In this document: piece by piece, positions 1-14,746 of the stretch
Layout of the letters: each line of letters begins with the position of its first letter
Numbering within the stretch: the stretch's first letter is position 1
Assembly: GCA_013397865.1 (NCBI GenBank)
Contig: VZTI01001727.1
Coordinates: forward strand, 186,001 to 250,000
DNA: 64,000 nt
Reading direction: 5' to 3'
From: Struthidea cinerea
Taxonomy: Eukaryota > Chordata > Aves > Passeriformes > Corcoracidae
Made by a program: the position numbers and the translations under genes
Notes under the pieces: generated by a model
Told to the model about the DNA's origin: nothing
Databases searched by the model: none
What the model saw: the letters and a program-made list of their open reading frames with translations, nothing else

Positions 1-2308
1 AAATTTACACAGAAGTGTTAAACTAGTCTCATATTCCCTTGGTTCTCTTTCTCATTCAGTTAAAAATAAAGTAAATCCTTTCACACTCAGCAAGACTGAG
101 TCCAGGTCTCTGAAAAGAGTCAGAGGTTGCTTCTCTGAGTCCAGGATGTATTTCATCAAGTCCTGCCAACCTAGGAGCCTTTACCTGCAGTTTATGAGCA
201 GAAACTTTATATACACATTTTTGTAAGGATATATAGGATAGAGAAAGAAGAGGTTAAATAATATTCAGACAATCTAGCATGACTTATGACCATAAGGGTT
301 TGTGTTTCAGCAATGAAGAAACAAAAGTTTCAGGTAGTAAAATGACATCAAGCCAAATGTTGCCTGAAACTACTTGTGCATAAGTATAAGAAAAGGAAGG
401 ACAGAAAAAGAGATATGGGAGAAAAATGAGGGTTAAACCTAATCAAACCAGCATGACTTGCTTCACAAAGTGAACAAGCACAGAGGCAAGAGATGCCTCT
501 ACTTTAACATGTAGTACATTGCAGTGGTTTTGGCTGGAAAAGAGTTTCTTCATAGTACATACAAGCACATGGAGCTGTGTTTTGGATTTGTGCTTGAAGC
601 AGTGCTGATAACACAAGGATGTTTTCTTTATTGCTGAGCTGTGCTTGCACAGCGTCAAGGCCCTTTCTGTTTCTCAGAACACCCCACCAGCAAGGAGGCT
701 GGGGATACACAAGGAGTTGGGAAGGACACGGCTGGGACAGCTGACCCCAACTGACGAAAGGAATCCTCCATACCACGTGGGGTTGTGTTCAGCAATAAAA
801 GCTGGGGAAGAAGGAGAAAAGTGGGACATTTGAAGTGATGCCATTTGTCATCCCCAGTAACTGTTACATGTGATTGAGTCCCGCTTTTCCTTGAATGGCT
901 GAACACCAGGAAATGGTGAATTAATTCCTTGTTTTCCTTTGCTTGTGTGTGCAGCTTTTGCGTCACCTATTAATCTGTCTATCTCAACCCAGAAACTTTC
1001 ACAGCTTCCAGCATCCCACTGGATGGAGGAGTGATCAAGTGGCTGAGTGGGGCTTAGCTGCTGGCTGGGTTTAAACTACAACATACTGCAAGCAGGAGTG
1101 GATTTGTACAGCAAAGCAGTTGTTGCTGAGAACCTGAAATCCACATTTCTGTGTTCTTATTTTGGATGAACTGTACCTAACTGTTGAACTCCCCTTTGCA
1201 GCTGCTTCTGGATGGACACCTGGAGCACATCTTCCCATTCATTCCCATCCCTGGGAATCTGGTTCATGCAGTTTGAGGCTGTTCATGCAACCCAAAGCAG
1301 AAAAATGGGAAATGATCAAGCGATTTGCTGCAAAAGTGGACTTGCTTTCTGAATCAACACACTGATATAGATGCTCCCAATGAGAATGCAGGAGGAGGCT
1401 GCAGGTGCTCAAATAAAATAAATCCATGTCCAAAAATTAGAAATGGCACTGAAAGAGAAGAGGTAGAGAGAGACTCAAAATCATGTACTGGCTTACAACC
1501 TACACTTTTTAAAAGTGCAAACATGGCAGAGAAGATGATTCTGATAGATTACTCATACTGATGCCACAAAAGGACAGTACAACAATAATAATATAATTGT
1601 TCTAAACTGGACACAGGACTATCTTTAGAGGTTTACTAGATACCTAATGTTAAACAGTATTCCTCCACAGCCAGCCTGAATAATGATTGAACCCAAAGAT
1701 GTGATCTTCACCTTTTTTTCTGTTCTATATCTTAGCACAGGTTCTCATTAATTGCCATTAACACATTATCATGGAGATGAGCTAGGAGCTGTCTGGAAAG
1801 TTGGGGTAATTTTCCCTCTGTTTAGGGTCTCCAACTTTCAGTGCAAGACAGCAGCCAGTGCTGGGATGGCAGGAGTGAGAAGAAGGTAGGTCCCAGCCCT
1901 ACAGCAAGGGAAAGCCCTGGGAATGCAGTCTGGGGTACTGCATGTGCCTGCCCAAAGCCAGGCTACGCTCCTTACCTCTTGGTTCACCCCACTCCAGCCC
2001 AACATGTTGTGCATTGGGTCTTTCACTCTGGACTGTGTTCTAGAAAGCACTTCATATGCTTGAATTTAGTCACTTTTCCCAATCCTGAACTGGACACCTG
2101 TTCAAATATGCTTCTACTACCAATACTCCTGGATCCAGATGCTCAGGAGCCTGAACAGACCTTCTGTGCTACCCCTGTGACTTCTCCAGTAGGGAAGTCT
2201 CCTTGTATCCAGGTTCATGGGCTTGCAGACAACTTTTCAGCACTGGAGGAAGGCTAAAGCACAGTCAGAAGTGAGCCAGGGAGACAGTAAAATGAAAAAA
2301 TTACAATT

Positions 2309-2332
2309 TAAAAAAAAAAAATAATAATAATG
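2309..2332. repeat. A-rich / (TAA)n low-complexity tract
   Basis: A run of about 13 A residues passes into TAATAATAATAA. It could be a simple repeat or the decayed tail of an old retroposed sequence; no retroposon body is recognisable next to it. Confidence 0.6.
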
Positions 2333-5300
2333 AAAAAATAGATACAAGAACCCAGCAACTACAGAGCAGAAAAGAGAACATGGAACAGTTTATATGCAAT
2401 CAGGTGCAAGTCAGACTGGAGTGTCTTCTGTTATCAGCATCTAAATTAACCAGTTTCATCCAGTTCAGGTATGCCTACGTGAGTGAGAGTGAAGTGCTGC
2501 CATACTCCTAAACATACCTTCAGGGTGATAGGAATGCCTGGATAAGCTCAGCAAGGCTCGACTTCTTTGGAAGAGGGTGTCTGTGGATCTTCGAGGATCT
2601 TTGAGGCTGATTTCAAGTAAAATCAAAGAAGCAGTACCCAGAAAGGTAATGGACCTGTGCCAACTGCTGGGCAGATTTGTCCTCACTGCCCTGCTGGGAT
2701 ACCAGATGCTCCAATATCCCAACGTCACCAGTTAGTGGTAGCCTAAAGTACACTGTCAGACCCTGTTAGGGCTCAAGATCTACTGCTTCTGCAGGATTAA
2801 GGAATATATTTCTGAGATTTTTTTCTCCCTCTACTGCCCTTATAAACATGGCAGTATTCAGACATTAATTCAGCATGGGTTAAAACATGGGTTAAAATCA
2901 GTCTACCTTCTCTATCCGTTTGTTCTAGAGGGATGTTTTCTTGGCTCACTGGAGGTATTACTACAACCATATCTCTTGCTGCAGCAGCCTCTGAGGTGAC
3001 CTGCCTCTTTTTGCGTTTAGAACTAAATTTAGAGTAACTATGCTGTAGCTCAATGTCAGATTGCCCAAGCCCATGGTTGAAACATAATTACTCTACTTGA
3101 CTCTAAAATTACTCTCTCCTCCAGTGGGAGCTGAGAGAGCTTGACAACTCTGAAAGGCACCAAGCAGGGGATGGTTTGGGGTTACGGGCTGTGCACTGTG
3201 CTGCCACCAGAAACCCCATGTACAGTGCTTTTGGGGGAGGCCTTGTAGCAGAGATCCATTTCAAACTTTTGCTTTGCTATTGCTCCTCCAACCTGATTTA
3301 TGCTGTAAAACTGTGATCTGACTACACTACAGAGAAAGCTAGAAGGTTTACTTGGAAAATTGCAGAGCAGACTCACAGTGTCTGTCTCCATTGGTAGTTG
3401 CCAAATTTCCACTCTTTCCCCTCTTCTTACTGGTCCTTTTCCAGCTGTTCCTCATCAAGCTACACATTAGCACCTCTGCTGCAAGGCACAGAACAGACAT
3501 GCAACGCACAGCAGAGATGGCAGGGTGCCTGGAGCGGGGAGCAGGACCTCCCTGTGGGCACTCACGGCCCCTTAGACCACCCCAGCTTCCCTGACTGAGC
3601 TGATCTAGGAGCCTATTTTCAGCTCAGCAAAAATTGTGTCAGAATTCACAGTGCTCTGTCACAGCCGAAAGTAGACACAAGTTGGAAATTCTTCTGGTCC
3701 TGAAGCCCTCTAACTTTTTCAAACTTCCCTGTAGTGGCACCTACCATTACACACCAAGGACAGGAGTCAAATCACTGGACTTTGAATGTCTGCAAAGGCA
3801 GCACCTGCATCTGTGAGACTTCTGTGGAGTGGCTTTGCAGACAGCTGGAGCGACAGATACTCACAAGGCACCTCCAGTAGAGAGCACCCTGGGAAGATGG
3901 GCTCTTCACAGCCTGGAACTTTTTCATAAAGACATATTTTTCATAAAGACAGCAGACTATGACCAGTTCAGCTATGGGCATCTACATCAGCTTTATTCCA
4001 TGAGCCATCCAATCTATCTCTCTTCTTTTGATCTGGAAGAGACAAGGCTCCCATGGGGCACAGCCATGAGGTCCTGCAGTTACTGTCTATATCTAATACA
4101 TATTCACATAAAACATCCAAATTCTGTCATGTCCTAATTTGGGATGCTTTATTTTGCAATCTTAACAGTTTGCTTTAACTAGCTTTTGTTTCTGGGTGCT
4201 TTCACAAAGTGATTATAAGAAATCATGAGATCAAATACCTGACTTTTTTTTTGTTTCTCCACAGCAGGTCTGCAGCCGTGAGGCTCACAGCATGGAGCAA
4301 GTGGGGTAAGTTGGATAGTGGACATCTCACACATAAAAGCTGGCAGAAAAGGAAGGCACTTTTCCTTTGTCATATTCTTAGAAATACCCGAACCATTTAG
4401 TTTCAAACCATCCCAGAATTCATCCTGAAGCAGATTTTATGCATTGGGTTTCATTGCAAAGACCTGCAGCACAGCATGGAGCAGTGTAGCTGTGAAGTGG
4501 GGCAGTCAATACTTGCTTGCTAAACTCCTGTTGGACTACTGGCCTCAATGACATTGTAGGGCAGGAACATCACCCTGAATTGGGCACTCAGAGAAAAAGG
4601 ATTCCCTTTTTGGTTTTGAATTTTGTTCTCTCTAGTTTAATTTACGTTTTTGGGTTTTTTTGGTTTTTTTTTCCAATATTGAGAGCCCGGGAGACCAGGA
4701 ATTGCTCCTCCCAGTGTCCTTTGCACAGAGATACATGAGCCTTTTGTTTGGCTGCATTCTTAACATATTTGCGGAGCACAGTCATATTAATGTCTAACAA
4801 GCTAATAACCAATACCTGCAATGCCCTTCACAGGCCTCCCAAACAACATCAACCACAGTTCTTGAAGTTCTGGTATTCTTGCTGGTGGCCTAGTCAATAA
4901 CTAAAATGGATTAAAGAGACATTGTTGGGACACAATGAAAGAAGACATGTGATAAGACATCCTCGTGAACGGTAGCACACAAACAATAGGACCTGAACAC
5001 CCAGGTCACCCAGGTGAGGCACAACCCACGCAAGGACACGGCTGCCTGCCCTGTGCCAGCTAATCAGTCACAGAGCAATTCAGTGCAGACGCCTGAGCGA
5101 CACGGTGATGATTTTGAGCTGGTTGGTAGTGAGGAAGATGGAAAATCATGTCAGTAATCCAGCCCCACTATGAATGCGACACCAGAACAGTAGTTCTTAA
5201 GCCAGCAAGAGCCAGCAACATCCCCATTCTTCTTTTCACAACTTGCTTCCCTGCCAGAAGGCAGGAGCAGATTTCTAGGGCAAGATTTTCAATCAAGGGA

Positions 5301-6083
5301 TTTTAAGACCTGGAATAGTTTCAAGGATCTGCCACAGACTCAAAGCAGAAGTAAGAGAGAATATAAGGACACTATTTTTCCCCTTGAAATAATTCAAAGT
5401 TTGGTTGGGCTTTCAGAAGGCTTCTCCCAGTCAAGGTCATTTTAATTCCAGAACAATGAAGAATGTCAATTGCCTTGAGCTGGTATCTGCCTCTAACAAG
5501 AGCTGCATTGGGCTAGCACAGGACAAGATATCATTGCAAAGGAAGTTTCAAAAATAGCTATCAATACAACATCCTTTGATATGGCACTGAGTAAATTTTA
5601 CATGTGTCAGTTTATTTTACGTAAAGCAAATATCGGATGTTTGTCTACTAAGGAAAGTTCTTATAGGGTCACACTAACAGTCATAAAGCAATTCAAGAAT
5701 CTTGAATGGAAGGTCCTAAAAAGTGACAAGTGTCCTTATGTCATTAATACATTAATAGTGAGATACCTCAGGTAATGTTTAACTGTAGAATGAGGCAGTA
5801 GTAATAAAAATGGCACTTAAGCAAGCATTACTTATTCTTCTAATCAAGGTACTCTTCCTCTAAATGAAGTATTATCTTCAGAAATTGGAGTTATTAAATA
5901 AGAGGCATATTTACAAACACTTTGTCTTCAGACAGAGTGTAAAGGTTATCAGCATAGGTATACACTAATAAATAATGCTTGAGTAAAAATTGTATTTTGG
6001 AACCGTTTTCAAATGCTAACCAGGAATAAAAGACTTTAATGGCATTTCATATGCTATATTCTCAGACTGTCAGGGAAAAATAC

Positions 6084-6098
6084 TATATATATATATAT
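6084..6098. repeat. (TA)n dinucleotide repeat
   Basis: Fifteen bases of perfect alternating TA in AT-rich non-coding DNA; a short microsatellite. Confidence 0.8.
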
Positions 6099-7390
6099 CT
6101 CAATATCATAAAATGTCAATTTATATAAAAATAATGGTTTATAGTGGTCCCAAGAGCCCCAACTCATTTTCCTGTATGACCAGGCCAGTCTAATCATTGT
6201 GTTCGCATTGCTGTTAATTTTGTTTAATGGTTGAATTAGAATTATTTTAAGTGTTCACTTGCATACACATATACATAAATACTCTGTCATAGGCAGACAT
6301 AGGTACATGTCTGTCCAGGAACTGAGGAGAGAGCTTTACATATTGATTCTTAAGAAAAACAGGGCTTTGTAGCTGCATCAATCAGAGCAGGGTGCCTGGG
6401 GTAGTCATCCTCAATCTCTCCTGCTGAAAATGTAGACATGAATTTGTTGGTGTCTTAAGGAGACAGCCCCTACTCTGTACCTGTCATTTATGCTTTCTAC
6501 ACATTTTGCTGGCACCTCATTCCTCTGCCACAGACATCATGCTCTCATCCTCTCCAACCTGCCTTCAGAATATTACAACTATAGAAGTTGTTTGGGTTTT
6601 TTTTGAGTACAGGGTACACGAGGTCATAGGATGTCGCAGATGGTCTTCCACAACCACGTGTAATCTTAGCACTCCATCCTTAGCCCTCCATCAAAGTTGC
6701 TCCCCTCTGCACCCTCAGCTGAGTCTCTGGTCCCCCATGCTACTTCCACTGCTCCCTAATGGTGGGGACAAAGACAAGGAGGTTGCAGCCATGGTACAGC
6801 ATGTGCTGGGCTCCTGTTTGCACCCCCGTGCTCCTTCCCGGCAAGGCTCTCCTCACTGTTCTGGGGAGGCTGTGAAGGTCAGTTCTCATGTGCCAGCTTC
6901 ACCAGACTGCTGTGCTGACTGCAGCTCCCTGGGACAAGCCTGGTTCACCTGCTGTGACTTCACCCTGTGGACCTTCCAAGCTGCTGGCAGGCAGGAGCAC
7001 GTGCGAGTGCTGCCATTCAGCAGCTCGGACCCACCAGGGTCTTGCTTACAAAACCTGCCTAAATTCCAAACCCTTACCATGGCTTCTGGGATGACTCAAA
7101 AGACCGAGTTTAAATATTAACAACATGCTCTGTGGTGCACAAGGCAGTCAAGGCTGAGCACAATGTTCTGCAATTGTGTTACACCAGTTTGGAAAAATCT
7201 TGCCTTTCAATGGCCTCATGTATACACACAAAGTTTCATTTTCCAGTGTGTAAGCAGTTAGCAACAGAGCACATGTCTGCTGTCTTGAAGAAATTTTTTT
7301 TAAGCTCATATGACTAAATCAAGCCCAGAATCATCTCTTTCCAGCCCAGAACTAGTGCTCAGCTGTTTCTGCTGTCCTGTGGGTTGATAG

Positions 7391-7440
7391 GAGGAGGAGA
7401 AATGCTGGGAGGAGGGGAAAGGCTGGGAGGAGGGTGGTGG
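7391..7440. repeat. Purine-rich short minisatellite
   Basis: About two and a half degenerate copies of a unit of roughly 18-19 bases built on GGGAGGAGG-AAA-GCTGG. It is strongly purine-biased on the + strand. It lies in a locally GC-rich patch with no supported gene. Confidence 0.5.
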
Positions 7441-8626
7441 GGACATCTCCCTGCTCCTCTTCTTCAGCGAGGCTGATTGCTGAGCCCTCCAAAGGAGGCT
7501 TGCAGAAGGGTCACCCTTCCCCAAGAGCACACAGGCAGCCCTCTGTGCCAGGGTGAGGCCCCAGCTGGCGGCGCAAGGAAAGCGGTCAGGCCATCCTCCC
7601 TGGCCCTGGCCCTCATTCCCTGCTTGCATGTGAAGGCGTTGCAGGATGCTGCAGGGGCTGATGCCAGGCTGGGGCTCTGGACTCACCTCCCACATATGTG
7701 CCTGGCTGCAGGTACAGAAAACCCCTCAGGAGCACACAGCCAAGTCCCTCCATAGGTTAATTCGTATTTTCTTGCATCCTATCAGCCTCCCCAGCAAAGT
7801 GGCTCTCCTGGTTACTTCAGCCATCTCATCCATCTGCCATTGGGCATTTCCACCTGGACTCTCCTAAATGTGCCTTATCTCCTTTGCTTCACCCTGATAA
7901 TTTATATCAATTGCTGGTATGTCTCACTATAGAAAGTTGGAGTTTAGTCATTGGAACAAAACCCAGTTGCTTAGAATTAACTAATACTTACCTTCAGGTG
8001 GAAGAAAATTGTTCTAGAAACTTAAGGAACATCTTAAAGTACATGAGGAAGGCAGAGTGGTTCTTGTGGAGGTAGGAATCCTTTTGGCAAAGCCTGACTT
8101 CACACCCAAGAGATGAGGCAGGATGGTTTCCACGCTTGCCAGCACTAACAGCAGGAGGTCTCTTCCCACCCTGGGCTGCTCAGAGCCCATCAGGACCCAG
8201 GGTGGTCTGGGTGGTGCAGCCTTTCCAACCCAAACTGCAGCAATGCAGCACTTCAGAATATCATGAGTGTCTGCAAAATGTTGTGTGTATCATTGTTTTA
8301 TTATGATTGCTAAGTAGATGCTGGTACCAATGGGATCAGCAGTGCTGCACCATCCCTTGCATCCATAACTCAGGCAACAGTCCCTGCCCCACCTTGTCCT
8401 GACAGAGAATCCTGGGGAGCCAAAACAAGCTATAATCCGACTCCCCAATGCTATTTAAATCAGGCTCTGAGAACCCAGCTGAGTAAATAAAGGGATGGAT
8501 GGGCTAAGGAAACAGAATGATTCAACAAAACAAAAGAATACACACGTTTGTGTGGTTGGTTTTTTACGACAGAGGATATTAAATTGGGGTTGTCGTGATT
8601 ATGACTTAGACTGGAGCCAACTCCTC

Positions 8627-8780
8627 TTTATCAGATGTACTTAAATACATGGGTTTTATTTTAGGCCCATCCCGAGTAATAAATTAAAAAGCCTTTCCAG
8701 AAGACCTTGGAAAATATTACATCATGCAAGTGCAGCCAATAGGTAGAAGATAATTAACTTTTGATCATAAAGGCAGATAA
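8627..8780. promoter_or_regulatory. Possible enhancer: GATA/HNF1/CDX-like motif cluster
   Basis: Within about 150 bases there are three GATA-type motifs (TTTATCAG at 8627, AGATAA at 8748 and 8775), an HNF1-like half site ATTAAC at 8753 overlapping the second GATA motif, and a CDX-like CATAAAG at 8766. GATA, HNF1 and CDX2 factors are known regulators of intestinal genes, and SLC26A3 lies about 11 kb downstream. These are short motifs in AT-rich DNA and could be chance. Conservation or chromatin data are not available here. Confidence 0.2.
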
Positions 8781-11700
8781 TAAAAAGAATACTAATGTTT
8801 GAAGGCATTTTTCATTACAGCCACTATGACATGAAAGCATACTACAGTATTTATAATGATAAAGCTTTAAAAGTTAGTTGTAATTATTATTGTAAACTTA
8901 AAATGCCTTTGTAAGGGATATGACAGGAATTTCCTCAAACTCAGTGGTACTTTGTAACATTGTTTCAGGACTAAGCTCTAAGCCCCAGAAACACAGAAGT
9001 TTATGGCACTCTGACAAGCAAGCGTTAAATTTCCATTGACAACTAAACTGGACCATCCAAATACACTCACTCCAAACACATGGACTGTGTGACCATTTTT
9101 TTCATGCAAACATCTTGAGAAATGAGAGAGGCAAGATATTTTCAAGATGGGAAGGAGAGTTTGATAAGGACTGCTTACTTGTCTGTCCTTTCTTTGCAAA
9201 ATCACCTCCCCAGAGCTCCAGCTACTCGTTTCCACCCAGCAGACTCTGTTTGCCCCAGCCAGGATAACCACGTGGTTGTGCTTGTGGAGACTCCCAGGTG
9301 CTGCTGGTTCCCATCTCGAGGGAATTTTTTCCCTCCTCGCCCTTCAAGGAAGAGCCCTGCTGCAACTCCTACTCTTATTCTAGCCACCTTTTGTTTGCTG
9401 TAGATTACCTTCTTCATAGACTTTGATAATTGGCTGGTAAGGATGGGCAGCTCCCCTTTCCCCTCCTCCAGTCCCCCAAATGCTTGTTTTCAAGGGACAT
9501 GTGTCCAGGATTGTGGTTGTTTTCCCCAGTCCCAATGCTGCCCTGCAGACTGGCCAGTTTCTTATTGCCTTATATTTTTAAGTGTTTTTGCATGAAGCTC
9601 ACTGTGGCTGAGAATCCCTCTTTATTTTCACCCAAAAGACTTTTTTTTTTTCCCCCCACTTCTATAGCCCAGCTCCCAGAGCCCTGTGGGTGGTTCACTG
9701 GGAATGATGCCAGCTATTGAGAAAGAAGGTAATTTCCTGGAGCAACTATCTTTTCCAAGATGGCCTTTATCCTAAACTGATTAGTGACAGTATTTTTAGC
9801 TTGCTTGATCTGGCATGATTACAGCCTGAAGCAGCCTGTTGAGGAGCCAAGGGGAGCACCAGCCCTGGCAGCAGGTGCTGTGGCCAGGATCTGTTCCCCA
9901 GAGGTTGCTGCAAAAGAAGGTGCCACCACCCAAGCACTGGAGGGTTTTCCCACTGCTGTTACTGCCCACTGTTTGCAAAATGACTTTGCACACCTGGGTT
10001 TGGGATTTGTGGCTTTGCAAATTTTTATCGCAGCTGGAGGAAGTGCAGCTCTTTTTACTAATAATGTTTTAGGTAGAAACTACAGCAGTAGCCTCTCTGG
10101 GGACCAGAGACAACTGTGGGCCTGATTACAGCTCTAGGTGGCCAGATATCCTCCAGATTTGGCACAGTGAGCTAATAAGCCTCTTTATTTACTGAAAAAA
10201 AACCAGCTAAAAAAAAAAGAAATAGCCTGAAACCATAGACTGTATGCAAGTCACAGCTAAGCCCCATAAGCACTGAGGCTTCCCCTCAGACAAGCAGAGG
10301 CCAAAGTATGAACTACATTCATTGTATGGGGCAGGGAAAAAATGGGGATCAGGGCTGGGCTGACTGAGAGATGTTGTGGATGAGCCCAGGAGCCCCAGAG
10401 CTGGTGGGTTTGGGACTGTGAGCACAGAAATGCAGACATTGCTTCAACAAGTGATAAACAAAAATTCATTCAAATGCTGCATTTGTGGTTGTTTGTTTTG
10501 TTGTGTTGTTTTTTTTCCCTGCATCTCTCAGTTGTCGTACTTGTAAACCTCCTCAAATGAGCACTGTTAATAAGGACTGCTACAACTGGGATTATATGAT
10601 ATATAACCACTTTTCTGCTTCTGCCTTCGCCTGAGCAGACAGCATGCCAGGTCAGGCCACCTGCTGATCTGCATAAAGACTTCATCATCTTCCTGTGTCG
10701 ATCTGCAAACAAGTGGATAGGAAGACTATTCAGGGCTGTGAATGCAACAGAGGGTACTGTGAGGCTTTTCAACAGCATGAGAGGGATCTCATTTGTAGAC
10801 TAAGAGGGATGAACAGAATTATGTTTAACTTCTTCTTACAATTGAACTCATCTCTTGATGATTTGCCTTACTTGTATTTATTATAATAGTATTTAAAAAT
10901 ATATATGATTTTATTTGCTGCTTAGTGTATTTTAATATGGTTTTAAAGAATGTGGTACCTGTATGACATAGAGAAGCAAACTTTAAAGAAGTGAAAGTTT
11001 GCTAGCACTAATCTGAAAATGAATCTAAACTACTGATCTTCAGCATGTGGTCTTTGAACCTAGTGTTTTACTTCCAAGGATCTTTGTGACATGAATAAGA
11101 AAAACAGGCTTCTATATGACAGACTTCAATGTATGCCTGGAAGTCTGTAAGGAAATGTTTATGAGCCCACAAATGGAAGAAGTTCAGTATGTTAACAGTA
11201 AATTGAAAAATAAGAAAAATTTCAAAGAATATCAGTGGCAAATTATTGCAATGTATGAACTGGGGTTCCCTCTCTTAGCAATTACCAAAATATTCAGGAA
11301 AATGAGGCTCCTTAAATAACCTGAAACTATCCTGATGTAAGCTCAAAAGAAAAATACTTCATATCCTGTGGCAACTTGTTTTGTACTATTCCAGGGGAAG
11401 AGCAAGCTGTTAATAAAAGTGAGTTCAGCTTAAAAATCCCAAATCCAGCTGTGATATCAAAGGGGCTATGCACACCTGGATAGCTCTGGAACCAACTCTT
11501 GTAGGGGTCTGTAGACCCTAGACCTTTGGAGCCTTGGAGCCTGCAGGTAGGTGAATCCCTCTGTTAGATGAACGCAGCAGTGTTGCTCCATGAGCAAACC
11601 CCCAGATCATTTCGTTTTGCACATTCTTGCAAAACAAGCTGACGCTGATAGGAACGCAGGAACTGATAAGGGACCTGGTGAAATATTGGGAAAGACATTT

Positions 11701-14700
11701 TTCCATGTTACTGTTACCTGAGGGAAACTCCAGGCATAACTCACAGTTTAAGGAATGGCACAGTCTAAAGTATCTGGAGATAGTGGAGTATTTTATTGCA
11801 GTGGTATCTGCAAAGGTACATCACACAGGGAGACCTAGAGCACAAACATAAATGATTACAAGGAGATGTCTCTGACAGTGTTTGAATATATTCTAATGTT
11901 CCACCAGCTACCTAGAAATACATTATTTGTTTAGGTTATTTTTAACAGTTTATTTTAAGGTTATTTCAAAATGGATAAGCAAGTAAAAGTGTGCTCAGCT
12001 GGACTTTAGAAAAGAAATTGGGAACAGTGGCCAAGGCTCACCTGCAAAATATGGTGCTGACACCCATTCATGGAGGTTCCTTGTTATATTCTGCCAGGCA
12101 GCATTTTGGCCATTTATAATTAGTTTGGTTTTGCTTCTGCTTTCATGACAATTCAACTTTGTTCCTATTTAAGAGAAATAGTTTGGGATTAATTGAAATT
12201 CAGGTAACCACTGTTGTGGTCTTCAAGGATCATTATCTTGACCCTAGCTTCCCCGAGATGGAATATGCCTAGAGGAGGAATAGACGCTGTATGCAAGTCT
12301 GAGGTGGACAGGACACCCTGCGATGCTTCTCCTTTGGCCTGGTGGAACATAGGATGTTTTTACACTCTCGCATGGCTGAAAACCCCTGCAAATGGGGGTC
12401 CCACAAGTACCTCTGGGGCAGGTACCTCTGTAGCCAGCAGGACATCAGGCTGGAGTGGCAGGGCTGAGCCTCCCATTCCAGCACAGCACAGACGAGGCAA
12501 TCTTTGTCTCTGCTTTATTTCAGATATCTGAACACTAATTACAGTCTGTGTTAAACATAACTCCACGCTCATGTAGCAGTCTCTGTAGCAGTATCTGGCT
12601 GTGACACTGCAGATTCCCTGACTCATCCCTGCATCCTCCCAACCTGGTCGAGTCTCAATGTATTGCTAGATTTCAGCAACTCTAAAAGTAGAGTCAAATG
12701 CTGAATCTACAAGTCTAATCTGGTTGGTTGTCTCTGATGTGAGACATTGCTTGATTAATTTTCTTCATGAAATTAAAAGAGACAGCTTTAAATGAAAACA
12801 AATTACTTACACCTTAAGTAAAATACAGAAAGTTCGTAAGAGGGGAAATAAAGTTAACATTGGATTAAAATATGATACTTTTGTTTTGAGGAATCAAGCA
12901 CTATTTTTAATGTTGGCAGAGAAGGATGTCAGAACTTCCCTTGTTCTGAAAAGCAATGTGCAGGATTTTGTGTTTGTGCTCTTCGTTATGGTGCAATGGA
13001 ATCCTAAAAACATCCAATATTGAGGCAACAATTGCTGGCTTTCAGAGCACAATAACTGTAAAGTCCATAAAAAAGATAATAGAATTACAGAAGTGTATTT
13101 AGAGAAACATGAATAAAAAGTGAGAGGTATGTGAATATGGCACCAATCTTCCATTGGAAATTTCCAGTTCCACTTCACCATACACTGCAATAACAGCACT
13201 GGGTGCTCCTGCTTATAGTGTGTTCTATACAAAGGAGTGATAACTTTCAATGACCCATATCCTAGCAGGGTGTCAGCTCTTCCCGAGGCACTGAGCAAAA
13301 TTCAGACTCTCTTTTTCTACAGGTCTCAATAAATCTGAGCAATCCAGAAATATCATTGTTAATGGAACTGATCTCTTCCCACCCAGCCTCACTCCCCTTT
13401 CCATTTTTATGTTTGCCTGAAATGTGCGTCTTGACTAAACTTACTTACTCATCCTCATCCTAATTTTAGGCATCACCACTGAATTTGACCCAGTAATGTG
13501 ACTGATTTGAATTGGGCTTCAGTGTGCTAGTAAAAGAAACTTTCTGTAAAAAGCCAAGGTAGTAGAGACTACAAGAAGTGGACGGTGAAATTACATTATG
13601 CTTCTTTCTGGCATCAGCGTCCTGAGTGTGTGAGTACAAGGGACACCTCTGCTTTCCATGAAGGCTTCTCAGGGCCAACCAGTTTTCCATTTCTTTCCTG
13701 GATGTCCCCAGGAGGGGCTTCAAATCTTCCCGAGGATACCATTCAGAAGCTGGGTCCCTGTCCTTTCTCCAAAAGAGGAGAGAAGAATTGGCACCGACCA
13801 GAGGTGCATCCCCAAACTGCCAGCTGCACTTACTACTGAGCAAAATATTTTTCTTTTATGTGCTAAGCTGCCCAAGTAGAACAGAGCATAATTTTTTTAA
13901 TGTTTGGAAGAACTTGAGTTGGGGGGGTTTTGCAACTCTAGCATCACAGCAGATGGTATTGTAAGCAACTTTTGCTTCAAGGTTTTGGGCAGAACCTGGT
14001 CAGAAGCTACACAGGAGAACAGAAGGTTTATACAGCACATGGTGAAGGAAAACATTGGGAAACACTAGAAATCTGTATCGGCTGATGCTGTTATCCACCT
14101 TCTCAGCCAGCTAATCTCCCAGTATTGATAATGGTGTTTATTTAACACTTAAGACAGATGTGGAGCTCTTCGCAAGACAAATTCCGCATCTCCGGCAGAA
14201 CTGTTTTCTTCTTTCTATGTGAAAAATAGCTTCTTTCTGCAGTAAGTCACTGAATTTGTCACTGCTTTATCTCCCTCCAGTCACTTGTTCTTCACTCTCC
14301 ATCCTGACCAGGGTGGGAGGCAGCACACGTAACGGGCTCAGCTCACCAAGGGGCTTTCAAGAGCTGTGAGTGTTTTTCATCTCCCATGAAAACAAAGGGG
14401 AGCTGAGAGTGCTTGAGACCTGGCGAAGGATCAGGGTGTGACTGATTTACATCTCTGAGCTCTCAGTGTTTATGGGGCTGCCTGGGAGACAGAGCAATCG
14501 GGAATTTTCATTTCCTCCTCCTCTGCTCTGCCTAGGCAGAAAAGGCCACACTTTCCCAGTTAGTTGGAGTTTAGCTGTTTTTTTGAGTATCTGGTATAAA
14601 GACATCAAGGGTTTGCACAGCTCATCTTCTGCAGTGTGGGACAGAGGTGACCTGCCTCCTGTGTGACCCTTGTGCATTAAACCCATTCTGCACCATCAGG

Positions 14701-14702
14701 GG

Positions 14703-14746
14703 AAAATTATGTTCTTAACAGTAGAAAATTGTGTCCTTAACAGTAC
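14703..14746. repeat. 22-bp tandem duplication
   Basis: Two adjacent 22-base copies (14703-14724 and 14725-14746), differing at about three positions, share the core CTTAACAGTA. A short local duplication with no evident function. Confidence 0.7.

Noticed and set aside
6506..7120. 204-codon open frame on the + strand
   Set aside because: No recognisable domain, Cys/Ser/Pro-rich composition typical of a chance frame in GC-richer DNA, no splice context and overlapping frames of similar quality. Not supported as a gene.
8137..8245. Possible decayed CR1 3' end ('ctttccaacccaaactg')
   Set aside because: Only one short match and no upstream CR1 sequence; insufficient to call.
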